Source of the DNA: Lytechinus variegatus
Taxonomy: Eukaryota > Echinodermata > Echinoidea > Temnopleuroida > Toxopneustidae
Assembly: GCF_018143015.1 (NCBI RefSeq)
Contig: NC_054746.1
Span: forward strand, 29,911,129 to 29,975,128
Direction of reading: 5' to 3'
DNA length: 64,000 bases
Below are positions 24,836-36,456 of this stretch, one piece after another; within the stretch, counting starts at the first letter, position 1; each line of letters starts with the position of its first letter. Below the pieces are notes generated by a model, which was not told where the DNA came from, made no database searches, and saw only the letters and a program-made list of their open reading frames with translations. The translations under genes and the position numbers were made by a program.

Positions 24836-25200
24836 CTTAAAATATTTCCAGATTAATCTTGCTGTCGAAACTAGATATTTTCAGCAATGTGGACGCCAAA
24901 AATTCCGTTGCGTTTGCATGCATTTATTTTTCAAATTTCCCGGTACGTGTACGTCGTACGCACGCACACGCGGCTCATGCATGGGGCATGGGCTTCAGGC
25001 CATAGACACTGCGCACGAATATCTCGAAAATCTCCCGGCCGCACGAGCTGAGCTCTCCATCCACCGAGCAAGTGCAGTGCAGTGGCGTGGATGGCGCCCG
25101 GGTTGGGCCCTGGCTAGAACGGGAGAGACAAGCGCAATTTGTTTACAGCAAAGATATAAGAGCGCAAGCTTGCCCATGGCAGTGCCCAATTTGCTTTACG
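24836..25200. promoter_or_regulatory. Candidate CpG-rich promoter of MadBub
   Basis: The region just upstream of the MadBub start codon is far richer in G+C and CpG than its surroundings, especially 24940-25170. On the minus strand a TTTGAA (24930-24935) directly abuts CCGGGAAA (24936-24943), about 95 bp upstream of the ATG. This resembles the CHR plus CDE/E2F sites of G2/M genes. Transcription start sites cannot be seen from sequence alone. Confidence 0.4.
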
Positions 25201-25811
25201 GACCTTCTTTGGAGCTAGCTAGCTGACCGGAGGTATATGTGCAGCTTTCAATTCTTATGCACGCGTATCCAATAGGGTAATCACAATTCTGTGATACAGT
25301 CATTTGCATTGCATTAGAGTTAATTCCCCGGATATAACACGTTGTTTGTGCATATGATAGCAAGGTTCACTGTGTAAGCATAGAGCTATTCCATGGTGTA
25401 AGTATGGAGTGGAGTGTTTAACTAGGCCAAGGCAAAAAGCTAAGAAACAGTTCTATGCTAGCAGATTAGAGGAACAGTCAGACTGCATCCGACCTTAATT
25501 AATGACCTTTTTCTTAGTCTGGAGGTTGGTTGACTGTGAGTGAGTTGATGTGAGTGATCAGTGATCTGTCAGAGTCAGACTGATGCCTGGGGCCAGGGGG
25601 ACTTAAATAAAGCTACTCACTTTCATTTGTTTTCAAACGATAAAAACAATTCCAATTTTTATATTTGAACAAATTATCTTTCTACGATATGTGGCAAACA
25701 TTCTAAAGATCATTAACCACTTGATTTATCATGCAAAAATATTATCTCCTGTGCCTCAATTTCTAAAATATTTTCACATTATTTAGGATAAAAAGAAATT
25801 AAACTAAGCGA
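25201..25811. other. Intergenic, nothing firm
   Basis: Sequence between the MadBub promoter region and the repeat block. It could hold a non-coding first exon of MBIP, since the first MBIP coding exon appears to be preceded by a splice acceptor, but no specific donor can be chosen. Confidence 0.3.
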
Positions 25812-26482
25812 ATATTATGATGGGGTGACCATAATTTGCGCACATTTTAAAAATTCACATGAAGTTGAATTTCAATTAAAACTTTCCCACAGCTAGTTCA
25901 CACAAAATTAATCAAAATTATCAATACCAGACGGAAGGCAAGATCCCAAAGTCAAATGTGCTTGACGGAACTATAAAGTAGGTCAAGGGTTTTGCTCGTA
26001 TCGCGATCTCTAAATTCCATGGCGATCGACTAGTGCGCGCTCAGCTGAAAAGTGTCTAAAAAAAGTGAGACCTTAATTTGCGCATGGTCGTTTTGCAAAG
26101 CTTTTAGGAAAGAAATCAAGCAGACAAAGGTAAGCATGGTAAGATAATTATATCAGATGGAGGTTAAAATGCCAATTCAGTTGGTATCACATTTTACTTA
26201 CTTATAAGAGTCCTCTGCTTGCAAACTGGCGATTTATCGATGCGTGTCGAGAAGATCGGATCTTCTCGGAGCGGACGTAAAAAGGTAACAAAATTTGCAG
26301 ATGTTTTGCCAATATTTTCATAAATAGAGACTACCATTAAGAAAATTACTATTTAGGGTAATTTGAAGTCGCTCTTTCTGTTGGTGATATCAGTTTTTCA
26401 AGATATTAATTAGATATTGAGATATTCAACCGTGCACAAACTTAGGTAACGCGCGAAATTAGGTCACACTACCATAATAGGA
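25812..26482. mobile_element. Inverted-repeat MITE
   Basis: The left end reads TATTATGATGGGGTGACC then ATAATTTGCGCAC. The right end, read on the opposite strand, is TATTATGGTAGTGTGACC then TAATTTCGCGC. A third copy of the motif (GAGACCTTAATTTGCGCA) lies inside at about 26066. No coding potential is seen and the target duplication is unclear. Confidence 0.6.
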
Positions 26483-27163
26483 TGTTCAATGATACTAACT
26501 TGATTACTCTAATCTATATCCATGTGAACTAGACCAATAAACTTTAAAAGTTATGATGGTAATTCAACAAATAGTGAAATGCCCCCAACTTGGCTTCAGT
26601 TTATTGACCTTGATCATGTGATCTGAAACTCACACAGGATTTTCAGTGATATTTGATTACTCTTAATGCCCAAGTTTCATGAATCAGATCAATAAACTGT
26701 CAAAGTTATGATGGTAATTCAGATACCTCCAACTTGGCAAAAGTTCATTGACCCTAAATGACCTTTGACCTGGGTCATGTGAATTGAAACTCGGGCAGGA
26801 TGTTGGGTAATGAGTAATACTTGATTAACGTTATGTCCAAGTTTCATGAACTAGGTCCATATATTTTTAAAGTTACATTTATGATGACATTTCAAAAACT
26901 TAACCTTGGGTTAAGATTTTGATGTTGATTTCCCCAACATGGTCTAAGTTCATTGACCTTAAATGACCTTTGTCATGTGACCCAAAACTCAGGTTGGATG
27001 TTCAGTAATACTTGATTAACCTTATGCCAAGTTTCATGAACTAGGTCCATATACTTTCAAGTTATGCTGTCATTTCAAAAACCTAATCTTCGGTTAAGTT
27101 TTATTGTTGATGCCGCCACCGTCAGAAAAGCGGCACTTAAATAGTCTCACTCTGCTTCGCAAA
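26483..27163 (+). mobile_element. Helentron-like repeat, copy lacking its 5' end
   Basis: About three to four tandem units of roughly 160-190 bp, each with the cues GTTCATTGACC, TGACC-type half-sites, CTTGATTA and CAAGTTTCATGAA. It ends in the family's 3' signature GCCGCCACCGTCAGAAAAGC then GGCACTT and AGTCTCACTCTGCTTCGC. The 5' GGAATGCCTCTGG signature is missing. Confidence 0.8.
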
Positions 27164-27887
27164 AACAAAAGACAAAAACAATTTCAGCAAAATTTTTACA
27201 TATTGAATTTGTTCTAGGTATTTGTGTATTTATGGTGAAAGTTTGATGAAATTTATGAGAGTATTAATTACTAATAGTAGGATAGGGGGTCGGATGTCCG
27301 GACACTACCATTTTGGAGCCTTCTTTTTGTCCTTGGATTAGACAAAAATATGAATTCAGTAGTTGTAATCTACTTCAATTTTGTTTTCTATAACATTTCC
27401 TTGCTTTTTATACTAAATATAAAAGACAATATATAAAATACAATAATAAAAGACAATATAATTGACAATATTCATTGTCAATCTTGATGACATGATTAAC
27501 AGTGAACCGATCGAACTTGCCAAATTTGTTTTTATGCCCAGTCCCTATTAAACTGCCACAAGTGAATACATGCATGTAGATCAAACCCATCATGCCAATA
27601 CCACTTTGTAACATGTCAGAGCTGTATACTCAATGTGTACATGTATGTTGTGGGGAAAGTATCTACCGGTACTAATGTCTGAAATTCATGACTTGTTTTT
27701 AAATTGATAATTAAAGGTATTAAGACTATATATAATATATGCTCCTTAACACTGCAGGTATATCAGGAGTTGTGGTGGTGCCAATTACTAGGCCTGATCT
27801 CTTCTTCACAGAGTAGAGCTCGATCAGTAAACCATTGTCGTACTGACTTCCTAGTTGGATGAACAACTGCCAGCAGCCAACACCTCA

Positions 27888-30800
27888 ATGGCGATAGAAG
27901 TGGCAGATATTGTTGAGCGATTTGCAGAGTCTTTCCAGAAATTCATGGAAAAGGTGAACACTTACCCTAAATCTGAATAGTCCCTAAAGCAAGTAATATT
28001 TAGATCTACCCAAGACCCAAATCAGATTTGTGTCTCATAAAGACAGAAATAACAGTTAAATGTCAGCAATCCCCCCCCCCCCCGAGGGTTAAATCTAATT
28101 GGTCCTCATTCTCTACTTGTCTAGATCTACTTTGATCTTCTCACTGTGAGTGTGACTAGGTTAGTGAACAAGACACAAATTTCTTTTCAGTGGGGGGGGG
28201 GGGGGTGGTGTTGTGGGATAGGGAGGCCTTTTTTTCAAAACAAACAATGATTACCCGAGCAGGCACAGGTTAAAATTGTGGAAGACTCTGAGATTGTATA
28301 CTCTTGAAATAAATTGTAGGCCTGATATTAATTAATACATTTTGTTTCCATGGCATTGTACATGAATTTAAATCTAGAGAATTGTCTCTACCTTTCCCAC
28401 AAAAAGAGTTTCACTGTTAATTAAGAATTTAATTCATGGATTTATGTGACCGGTGATATTCATAAATGAATTTATGATTATCTCATACAGGCACAACTCT
28501 CATCATCTATTTCCATGGTGATAGACGAGAGTGTACTTGCAGACCTTGATGTCAAGCCTTCATTGCTACAGAGTAGTGTGTCAGTGCTCATACAAGACTT
28601 ACAGGTAATATAGGTTGATGAATTATCAAATTGTAGAGAAATGCAGTTTTGGTATCAAAGATGATGAAGATGAATCTTGGTGATGATGTTAATGCTGATG
28701 CTGATAATCATTATAATGATTTGATAATTTGAATAACAATTGTGATTTTCTGGTTATTATAAATAAATAAAATTATGATGGTGATAAAAGGTGATAAAAA
28801 AATCATGATGTCCTGGTAATAACAAAAGCAATAATTAAAATCATTGAGATAGTTACCTTCAACTCATCTTTTAGGATCTTCAGAAGATGTGTGCTTCCAC
28901 AAACTCTGATGAAAAGTCAGATGATAACCCAGTGCCAAGTTGCAAGGAACGAGGAGAGCTTCCAAATAATGAACCAATAAATCTTGATCCAGAGGTCATC
29001 CAAATAACAGCAGACAATAAGGAGGTAAAATTGATTGATTTCATAATATCCCCCCACTGGAAAGAACAGTGTCCTACACACAGTGGAACACAGATTAGGA
29101 CTTGGTACACTTACAGTGTATAACTCAATGTGTAATCACCTTCATACTCACTAGCATTTTATGAGTGTGAACCAAATTCTCACATAGTCCTCTATGTGAA
29201 TGCTCCGGACACACATACTGTTAACGTGTCCACAGTGTGAAATTATCACACTGTTAAATATGAGCACTGTTAAAAGAGTGTGAAACATGTAGTCCACTTT
29301 GTGAAGATGCTGTGTGACACTGTTCTTTTCAGCAGGTCTGGCTTGCCTTTCACAAAATGAAAGAACAATATGTATATTTTTTGAAGGGGGGTGGGTGTGA
29401 TCTCCCAAACTCATCATTGGAATCAATTGTGGAATTAGGCCATTTAAATGACTCTCCAATACATAAGAAAACAAAACATTCGGTCTAGTGGGGTGTCTTA
29501 AATATACATTCCCATTTGAAATGCATTTTTGAAAACTGAAGTCTCCAAGAGAAAAAAATACAGTGTCATTAGAAGAAAAATTTACTTTACAGAAACAGAA
29601 TAAATATTGTAATGTATTTCAGGAAATTACTATTTGCAATAAGATCAAAATCAATTGTTGATAGTGACCAAAACTAACTAAATGATTCCAAGACAACCTT
29701 GAAAGACTGGCTTAACCTTTGGATGTATTATGCTCTGAATTGTTGAAGTCTTTGTTCGTGTTTATAGTATTGGTGATAATAAACTCTTTGGGTTTGTCAT
29801 AGATATATCGGAGGATCCAAGCATTTATAGATCGCAAGCAGACGGAGAAGGATGATACAAATCGCAGGGAGTTTTGTCCTAAGATGCCCCAAACAACAGG
29901 AACCTCTTGTGCTCGGACTGATGCTGTGTTCACATCACAGACTGGTGGAAAGAGCCATATTAAAGGTACACTTTCATTAATTTCACTCATTTAATTCATA
30001 AAAAAAATCTATTATGAGCTATTTCTTTCACAGAATTAATTTCAATTTGCAGAGATAGACTGTTGGGCCTTTGTCATTACACTGTGTACAACATGCTTGT
30101 ACATGGAATTTCAGAATGGACCCTAAACAAATATCATCCTTCGATCTCAGAGTACTCTAAACAGGTATTTTGTTTTCCCCACTTTTTTTTTTATTATGAT
30201 TGGGTGAAATATTATTTACACCTATACAGACTGCATAATGCATACCCATTTTCCTGCTTTTGCAAAGTTGGATACCCATTTCGTTGAATGCTTGTATATT
30301 GTCCAATCACAAAAAACTAGGTGGTGTCTACCTTCAAATGGCAGTGATAATAACTTTTTACAAAAAAAAAATCATATTGTTTATCTAATATGGTTCAAAC
30401 TTTCATCTACATGTATCTGCTTATCTGCCCCTCCCCCCACCTTTTTAAAGAAAGCTTGCCATTTCAAGGATTCTCCTTATGTAGCTCAAGTTCTGATTGA
30501 TCATGATTTTTAGATGTAGTTTAGATGAATCTTTGTATTGTGTTCTTCTTTTTTACAGATAGAATACCAGTATGTGTATGTATGTTTTGAACCCGTATGG
30601 GAATTACAGTATTTATGATTGATAATGTAGCTCTGCCATTTTCTTTGCAGTATCTCAGGTAGTAAATAAATATGGACCTCAAACAAGACCGGCTCTGATC
30701 ATGAAGCCACATGTAAGACCAGTTAAAAGAGATCGGATTGCAAGAGAGACCTCTGGTACTAATGGCCCTGCTGGCCCAGTGACAGGAGTAGAGGAAAGGC

Positions 30801-32298
30801 TACACAACATGGAGTCCTTTCTCAAAGTGAAAACTGGTATGTGCTATTTTAACATTAGAGTGTGTAATAAAATGAATTACTTGCAATAAAAGTCTAAGAT
30901 TGGCCAACTTTGGATCAACAATTTCACACAATTTTTTGTAGATAGTTGTAGCAATATCTTTTTTATTTTACACAGCTGTATGTATATTTTAAATATTAAA
31001 ATCTTCATCAATTATGCAAGATGGAAGTATAAGATACAACTGTTATAATTATCCTGAAAGTAGTAATGTTAATGATAATAATCATAATATTATGATGATA
31101 ATGGTGATCACAATGACAAGGTTACTACTACTACTACCACCAGCACCACTACTACTACTACTGCTGCTGCTGTCGGTGCTACAGTTGCTAAGTGCTACTA
31201 CTGGTACAGCTTCTACTGATCATCATAGCAATAATTAATTGGAAATGATATTATATTATATTGGACACATCAATCTGTTGGACTTTTATTCTTTGATATT
31301 CTTATATAAATATAGGTTCCAACTCTTCAGGGGACATTTTTCAAAGACTAAAGCATCTGGAGAAAAGATTATTACACCTAGAGAGTATCTCTCCTGAATA
31401 TGCAAACTTATCAGTAAGTCCTTAAATGAGCTTCTGTTTATTGGTATGTTTAATATTAATATTTGCTTTTTAGAAACTCAATGAATTCAAGTTCACACTT
31501 CAATTAGTAGAATTCAAGGTTACACCTTACTTTACATTCATGACAAAAAATTATCAATTTGATCATTGAAACTCATTGTATAATCATTATGTGTTTCTTT
31601 TCATGTCATTGCAAAATAAATTTGGTGGCCACTTTCACTGTATAATTTGTAGTTTTTGAATGAGTTGCCAACATACTCTTCCTATAAATGTGGACTTAAG
31701 TAGATAATTTCAATGCTCTGAGAATTCCTACGTGATATTTGTGATCTTGCTTCTCTTGTCCACGTTTCATTAGAAATCTTGTGGCAGATGGTGGCAGTTC
31801 TATCTATTGTCGCCTTTTCAGGTTTTTAAAGTCACACTAGATTTAGGAGTTTGAGGCTTGAGATCCCACTTTCTGTCCATATCTGATTATCATAATGTCT
31901 GATGGTGTGTATGATACATGTTTCCCGAATGTGTGATTTGAGTTTTCACAGAAATGTCAACCAGATACACAAATCAACGTTCTAGGGTCCTGCCTTTAAT
32001 GTCACCATTAGAAAGAAAATATGCACAGCTTGCTCTCTTTCATCCTATATTTTCCCCAGTTGTTTGATTTTATTATAAAAATATACATCTTTTTGCCTTC
32101 ACTTGATCAAGTATCTTGCCTTTGATTGTCATTATTTTACAGGCTTCAATGGCCAAGACAGAGAGGGGAGATAGCCTTGGGAAAGAGCATGCACAAGACA
32201 CAGCGGTCCATGATATTGATGTCAGGATTAAGGAACTACAGAGGTCACTCAGAATAAAGAAGGCCAGGATTGAGACCACGGATAAAACAGAGACCTGA
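27888..32298 (+). CDS. MBIP: MBIP, MAP3K12-binding inhibitory protein 1 homologue (ATAC complex subunit)
   Basis: Seven coding exons: 27888-27953, 28491-28604, 28875-29024, 29803-29965, 30651-30836, 31316-31413, 32143-32298. They give 310 residues ending in TGA, all GT-AG with matching phases. The start sits in CACCTCAATGG. Recognition rests on colinear blocks shared with vertebrate MBIP (344 residues in human): IYRRIQAFIDRKQ at 111-123, SCARTDA at 145-151, YGPQTRP at 172-178, a VEERL-x-NMES segment before the exon 5 end, and the leucine-rich ISPEY helix at 227-259. A final charged helix follows (about 273-300). In vertebrates MBIP binds the kinase DLK/MAP3K12 and is a nuclear subunit of the ATAC acetyltransferase complex. 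Residues 184-197 are basic and could be a nuclear signal. A splice acceptor upstream (27757 or 27811) suggests a non-coding first exon. Confidence 0.93.
28605..29802. other. MBIP introns 2 and 3 with a small MITE
   Basis: Intron 2 (28605-28874) has ATGATG-type low-complexity sequence. Intron 3 (29025-29802) contains the 262-bp inverted-repeat element described separately. Exon 3 lies between the two introns. Confidence 0.5.
29064..29325. mobile_element. Short inverted-repeat MITE in MBIP intron 3
   Basis: GAACAGTGTCCTACACACAG at 29064 is the inverse of CTGTGTGACACTGTTC ending at 29325, allowing a small gap. The interior is rich in CACACTGTTA / AGTGTGAA motifs. It is 262 bp and non-coding. 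Confidence 0.6.
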
Positions 32299-32721
32299 CC
32301 TTCATCGAAGCAACCATTGTCCTAGAACTAAACCAGAGTCATCTCAATGTATGGACTGGTCATGGATCAATGCTGTCGATCCCCAGTGCTGTTTTGGCTT
32401 GACCGGTTCATCAATGGTATTATAGCCTACAGTACAGTGCACCAATGTTCAATGGGGGTGGAATCTTCAAGCTAAGAGGTAGTACAAAAAATATTAAGGA
32501 AAAAATGTAGACAAACAGAATGCATTCTAGCACTAAGACAGGAACATGGCCTGAGTGAATTGAGATGTGCTACTTTTCCAAGACTTGACTATCCAAGAGA
32601 GTTTTAGCATGAACGAAAGAGAAATCTAGCTTTCCCAGAGTTAGGAAGTACATAATTTCATGGAATGGTCCTAACAAGTACCATCTTTAAGAATTGAGGA
32701 TTGTCACTATAAAAAAGGAAG

Positions 32722-33062
32722 CGTTGTTGTGTAGCGGTTCTGACTCTCACCTTGTAATCAGAGGGTCATGTGTTCGAATCCCACCATAGCCTAACGTCCT
32801 TTGGCAAGGCGTCAATCCACAATTTGCCACTCTCAACCCAGGTGTTTAATGGGTACCTGGTAGGATGCAAAAGCCTATGTAGTATGCCTTGCAATCGAGT
32901 CTTGGAACTCTTGTTGGAATGCTCCCCAGGGAGTAGAGAAGGTGCATATATTGTATGCGGGCATGCAAGGCTCCGATGACCAGGGTAATAATATATCTGT
33001 AAAGCACTTAGAGACGTCGTTCCAATGTATTAAGTGCTATATAAATGTGGAATATTATTATT
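32722..33062 (+). mobile_element. tRNA-derived SINE in the MBIP 3' UTR
   Basis: The 5' end is tRNA-like: an A-box region TGTGTAGCGGTTCTGAC (near 32728) and a B box TGTTCGAATCC (32772-32782). A unique body follows. The 3' domain has AAGCACTTAGAGAC, then TTAAGTGCTATATAAATG, and a short ATT-repeat tail (ATTATTATTA). That 3' arrangement, an inverted pair around AAGCACTT/AAGTGCT, is widespread among marine animal SINEs. It has the same orientation as the host gene. Confidence 0.85.
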
Positions 33063-33282
33063 AACATGGATAATATACTGTCAAGTATGCCATGGAAACT
33101 GAATTTAATATCTTAAAATCAAGTTCATGTCATTAAAGATAAAGTAAGCAAAATAAAATCATTGCAAGGGCAGGCACTTGAAGCATACCAGTTTTACTTG
33201 AATTCAAGCATTAATTGGTTGCAAATACTATTGCTACTGAATTTTCATATTTTGTGAAGCCAGCATCCAGGAAACCCTGTTC

Positions 33283-33288
33283 AATAAA
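33283..33288 (+). terminator. Candidate MBIP polyadenylation signal
   Basis: Canonical AATAAA about 985 bp after the MBIP stop codon. It is the first such hexamer after the SINE, in an AT-rich setting. Confidence 0.45.
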
Positions 33289-33300
33289 GTTAAAACCTTT

Positions 33301-36300
33301 GCTGCAAAACAGTTTATTGCTGCATGTTTTGTTTTAGGTTGAATTGCTAGAAATTGTGTTTATGAAAGCTCAGACTGAAATTTCAGTTATGTGTAGTGTT
33401 TTACTGATATTTTCTGAATGTATATGGGCTGCATGATATGACATTAATCTAAAAATATTTACATGTGGGGGCCATTTCATGATAGCTGTCAACATTGACA
33501 AATCGTCATTACCTAACAGTTTGCCATGGTTACAGTTAGACACATACTTCTCAGCCATTCAATATTAAGGGAAATTCATATGACCAGCGTTGATGAAATA
33601 CCTCCCGTGAACTTCAATTGGGTCAATAATACTTAATCATCTGTCATGCTGTTTAAAAAAATTTAGGTTTTATTTGTTTCAGACAAGAAACCTGCCTTAA
33701 TATGCTATGGATCATTAGGTAAGACACATTTTATATATGTTTACCTTTATAGCTGTAGAAATAATCATATGACAAAATTATTCAATAGGGGAAAATATGT
33801 CACAATAATTTGTAGCTTGGGATAATCAAAGATCCCATGAAGCCCTGACATAAATAACACAAGCATTGAATGGCTGATGTATTCATCATTACTGCAAATG
33901 AATTCATTCAGTTTGATGATGGTGGTGCAGGATGCTGTAGATCTCTAAGAGATAAAGGGAACCAACAAGAGGTACAGCTGGCCTTCGCTCTTGGGGCCAT
34001 GGTTATAAAACATTGAAGACTGCTATTTTGGTCTGAATATTATTAGGTTGATAAGTATGGAGCAGGATATAATGCTTTGGGAAGTACAAGGAAGACAAAG
34101 AGAGAGATGATTTGAAGGAGCTACCAAAGAAAATAGCAAATCCTCGAGAGAAATATGCATGCTAGCTTAGGATAAAGCAGCATGGAAAAAAATCCATGTC
34201 CATGAGATAACCAGGAGTTGGGAACAACTCTGTGACGTGTAATATTGATAATGCATGGTCCCTAGGAAATTTCTTATCTTGGAGGAGAGTTATTTATAGA
34301 TAAAACGATGTTGACTGATTGGGAAATCATTGTGAAGGTTTGTATTTGTGTGATCAAATAATGCACATATACTAAATACTTGAAAGTCAGAATTTGTACT
34401 TGTTTGTAATTATGTTGCCGATAAATGTGTTATAAGGTATCTATACAAAAGTCTGCACCATGTTTATCCGAGGCTTTTAACAGGCATCCTGCCAGTGCCA
34501 TTCTTTTGTTTTCTAATCTATCTGTTTCTGCATAGACGAACAGTAGAAGATTGGGTTGATGTTTCATAAAGCCGTTTGTAAGTTACACATGACTACACAT
34601 GTGACTGCTGACTTAATCTTGGGCACTAAATCAGATTTTCAATCATTTCAATTCCAATCAAATGGTCAAAATTTGATCTTGGTAAAATGAAATTCTCAAA
34701 GATAATAAGCATCTGAATGAAAAATGAATTTAAAAGTTCGTTTGGGGTTATAGGAATTGCAAATATAGTCATAGAACAGAAAATTTGGGCATTTCATTCA
34801 GCACAAGAAAATGTAATAAGTGAAATAATAAGTAAAACATTAAACACCAGGAAACCAACATGAATTTCCACATGCAGTAAGTGTGAATGTGATTTCTGTC
34901 AAGTACTTAAATGGGTATTCCAGGTTTGAAATAAAGAAATAGAAGTAAATAGCATAAAATTTAAAGAGCAAAAGGTTCATAATTTCATTAAAATATAATG
35001 AAGTTATTGAATTTCTAAGTTTCTTGCTATTTATTTTGTCATGAATATGAATTAAATTGGCTGATATGTCAAGGGCTCCGCAACGCAAAGGTTTGCGATG
35101 AATAGCAAATATGAAAGAATACTTCTGATTGGTTCCTAGTCAGTATTTTGCGACAAATGCGCGTGTAACATTGATCTTGATTGGTCAATTCATTTAGCAA
35201 TTGATCACTAATCTTTGTGTTACGGAGCCCTGGTTCAACAATGATCATCTTATAAGTTAGATCAGTAGTCAATTACATCTTTCTTTCACTACTCTCAACC
35301 TTCTGACATTCCTCCTCCCTACTATTTTCTTTACTCTTACTTTCACCACTCCATCTTTCTTCTCTCAATACTGTTCATTCGCTTCTATCAACATTAACAT
35401 TACATTAACATTCTGTTTCTCCAACATGATTTTGTTGCTTGATTAAATAATCATCAGTATATTAATGGCTAAAAAAATGTTTGCAGTAATGGCAGTCTGG
35501 CAAAGATTGGTTGGTATTTTTATTTAAACAAATTGAGTCTGCAGATTTATAAGGGTGGTCAGGTAACTGCAACAGGGTTGGCTGATTTATATCGCGTATT
35601 CGCGTTGATTTAAATCGCGATTTATATCACTATGATCTTAAAAAAAACAAATTGCCAAACCTGAACTGCAAACAGATTTTTTTGTAAGCCTAATGTCATC
35701 TGTATGAACTGAGCCTGAATTTACATCAATACTTGTAATATATTGTGGTGATTGGTTGGTTCTTCCATGGAACAGATCTGTGTCCTAGATCTTCATGGAC
35801 ATTCATTGTGCTATTATTATCACTATTGGTGCCATGTCGTATTGTGCATTAAAAACAAAATCATATCACAATGCTATTCAGTAAGAATTTTGGCACAAAT
35901 TTAGCCAACAAGTGGAATGGGAAGAGTAAAAGCCAAGCAAAAAAGTGAAAGATTTGAAAGTATTGAATTGAATATTGACCCAGTAGTTTTTCTCCCATTC
36001 ACATAAACACCATCTCTTCCAATCTTCACCATCTCATAAACATCTTTGACAGCCAGCAGCATCCCCTCCCACACAATATTACAAACAAGATTTATGGTTC
36101 TAATTTATGATTCATATATTTAATGCAAGATTTGCACATACAACTTCCACAGCAATGAAGAAATGTTATTTTTACAATACATTTTCTAATTACAAAAATG
36201 GCTTAATTTACTAAAGTTATGATGGGTCAGGAAAACAGTTCAACATCGAGGAAAAAAGGTACTAGCAGAAATGTTTCCATAATGTATCCAAGCATCTGGA

Positions 36301-36456
36301 GTTCTTGATGATATCGCAGTGGGCAGATGATGCAACGCCATTCTGATATTGTTGCAAAAAGGAACTTTTCCGGTGGTGTGTCAAAGTAGAATACAGCTCG
36401 ATTCATGTTTGGTATTTGTAGATTGAAGGAGAGTTGTTATCCTGACCAATCATTGT
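33301..36456. other. Intergenic between MBIP and ATP5MJ (convergent)
   Basis: Holds a TTTCATGA-type palindromic repeat (33466-33560) and a 160-bp MITE (35072-35231). The 3' UTR of ATP5MJ must also extend into its right end. Otherwise it is AT-rich sequence with no recognisable gene. Confidence 0.4.
35072..35231. mobile_element. 160-bp MITE
   Basis: AGGGCTCCGCAACGCAAAG at the left end pairs with CTTTGTGTTACGGAGCCCT at the right end, an inverted repeat of about 19 bp with two mismatches. The interior contains further partial inverted pairs (TTTGCGATGAATAGCAAA against TTTAGCAATTGATCA). No clear target duplication is seen. Confidence 0.75.

Larger units (their letters stand above)
32299..33300 (+). 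other. MBIP: MBIP 3' UTR
   Basis: Sequence from the MBIP stop codon to the first canonical AATAAA at 33283-33288. It contains a complete tRNA-derived SINE in sense orientation. The 3' end is inferred only from the signal hexamer. Confidence 0.5.

Noticed and set aside
24738-25226. 162-codon plus-strand open frame antisense to MadBub exon 1
   Set aside because: It runs over the GC-rich promoter and the opposite strand of a clearly coding exon; no recognisable domain.
24836-27887. A shared bidirectional promoter for MadBub and MBIP
   Set aside because: The first coding exons are 3 kb apart with repeats in between, and the MBIP first exon could not be located, so co-regulation is not supported.
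31014-31238. 74-codon open frame in an MBIP intron
   Set aside because: Made of CTA/CTG trinucleotide runs; a low-complexity artefact between well-supported exons.
32722-32800. Possible functional tRNA gene
   Set aside because: A and B boxes are present but the cloverleaf is poor and a SINE body and tail follow.
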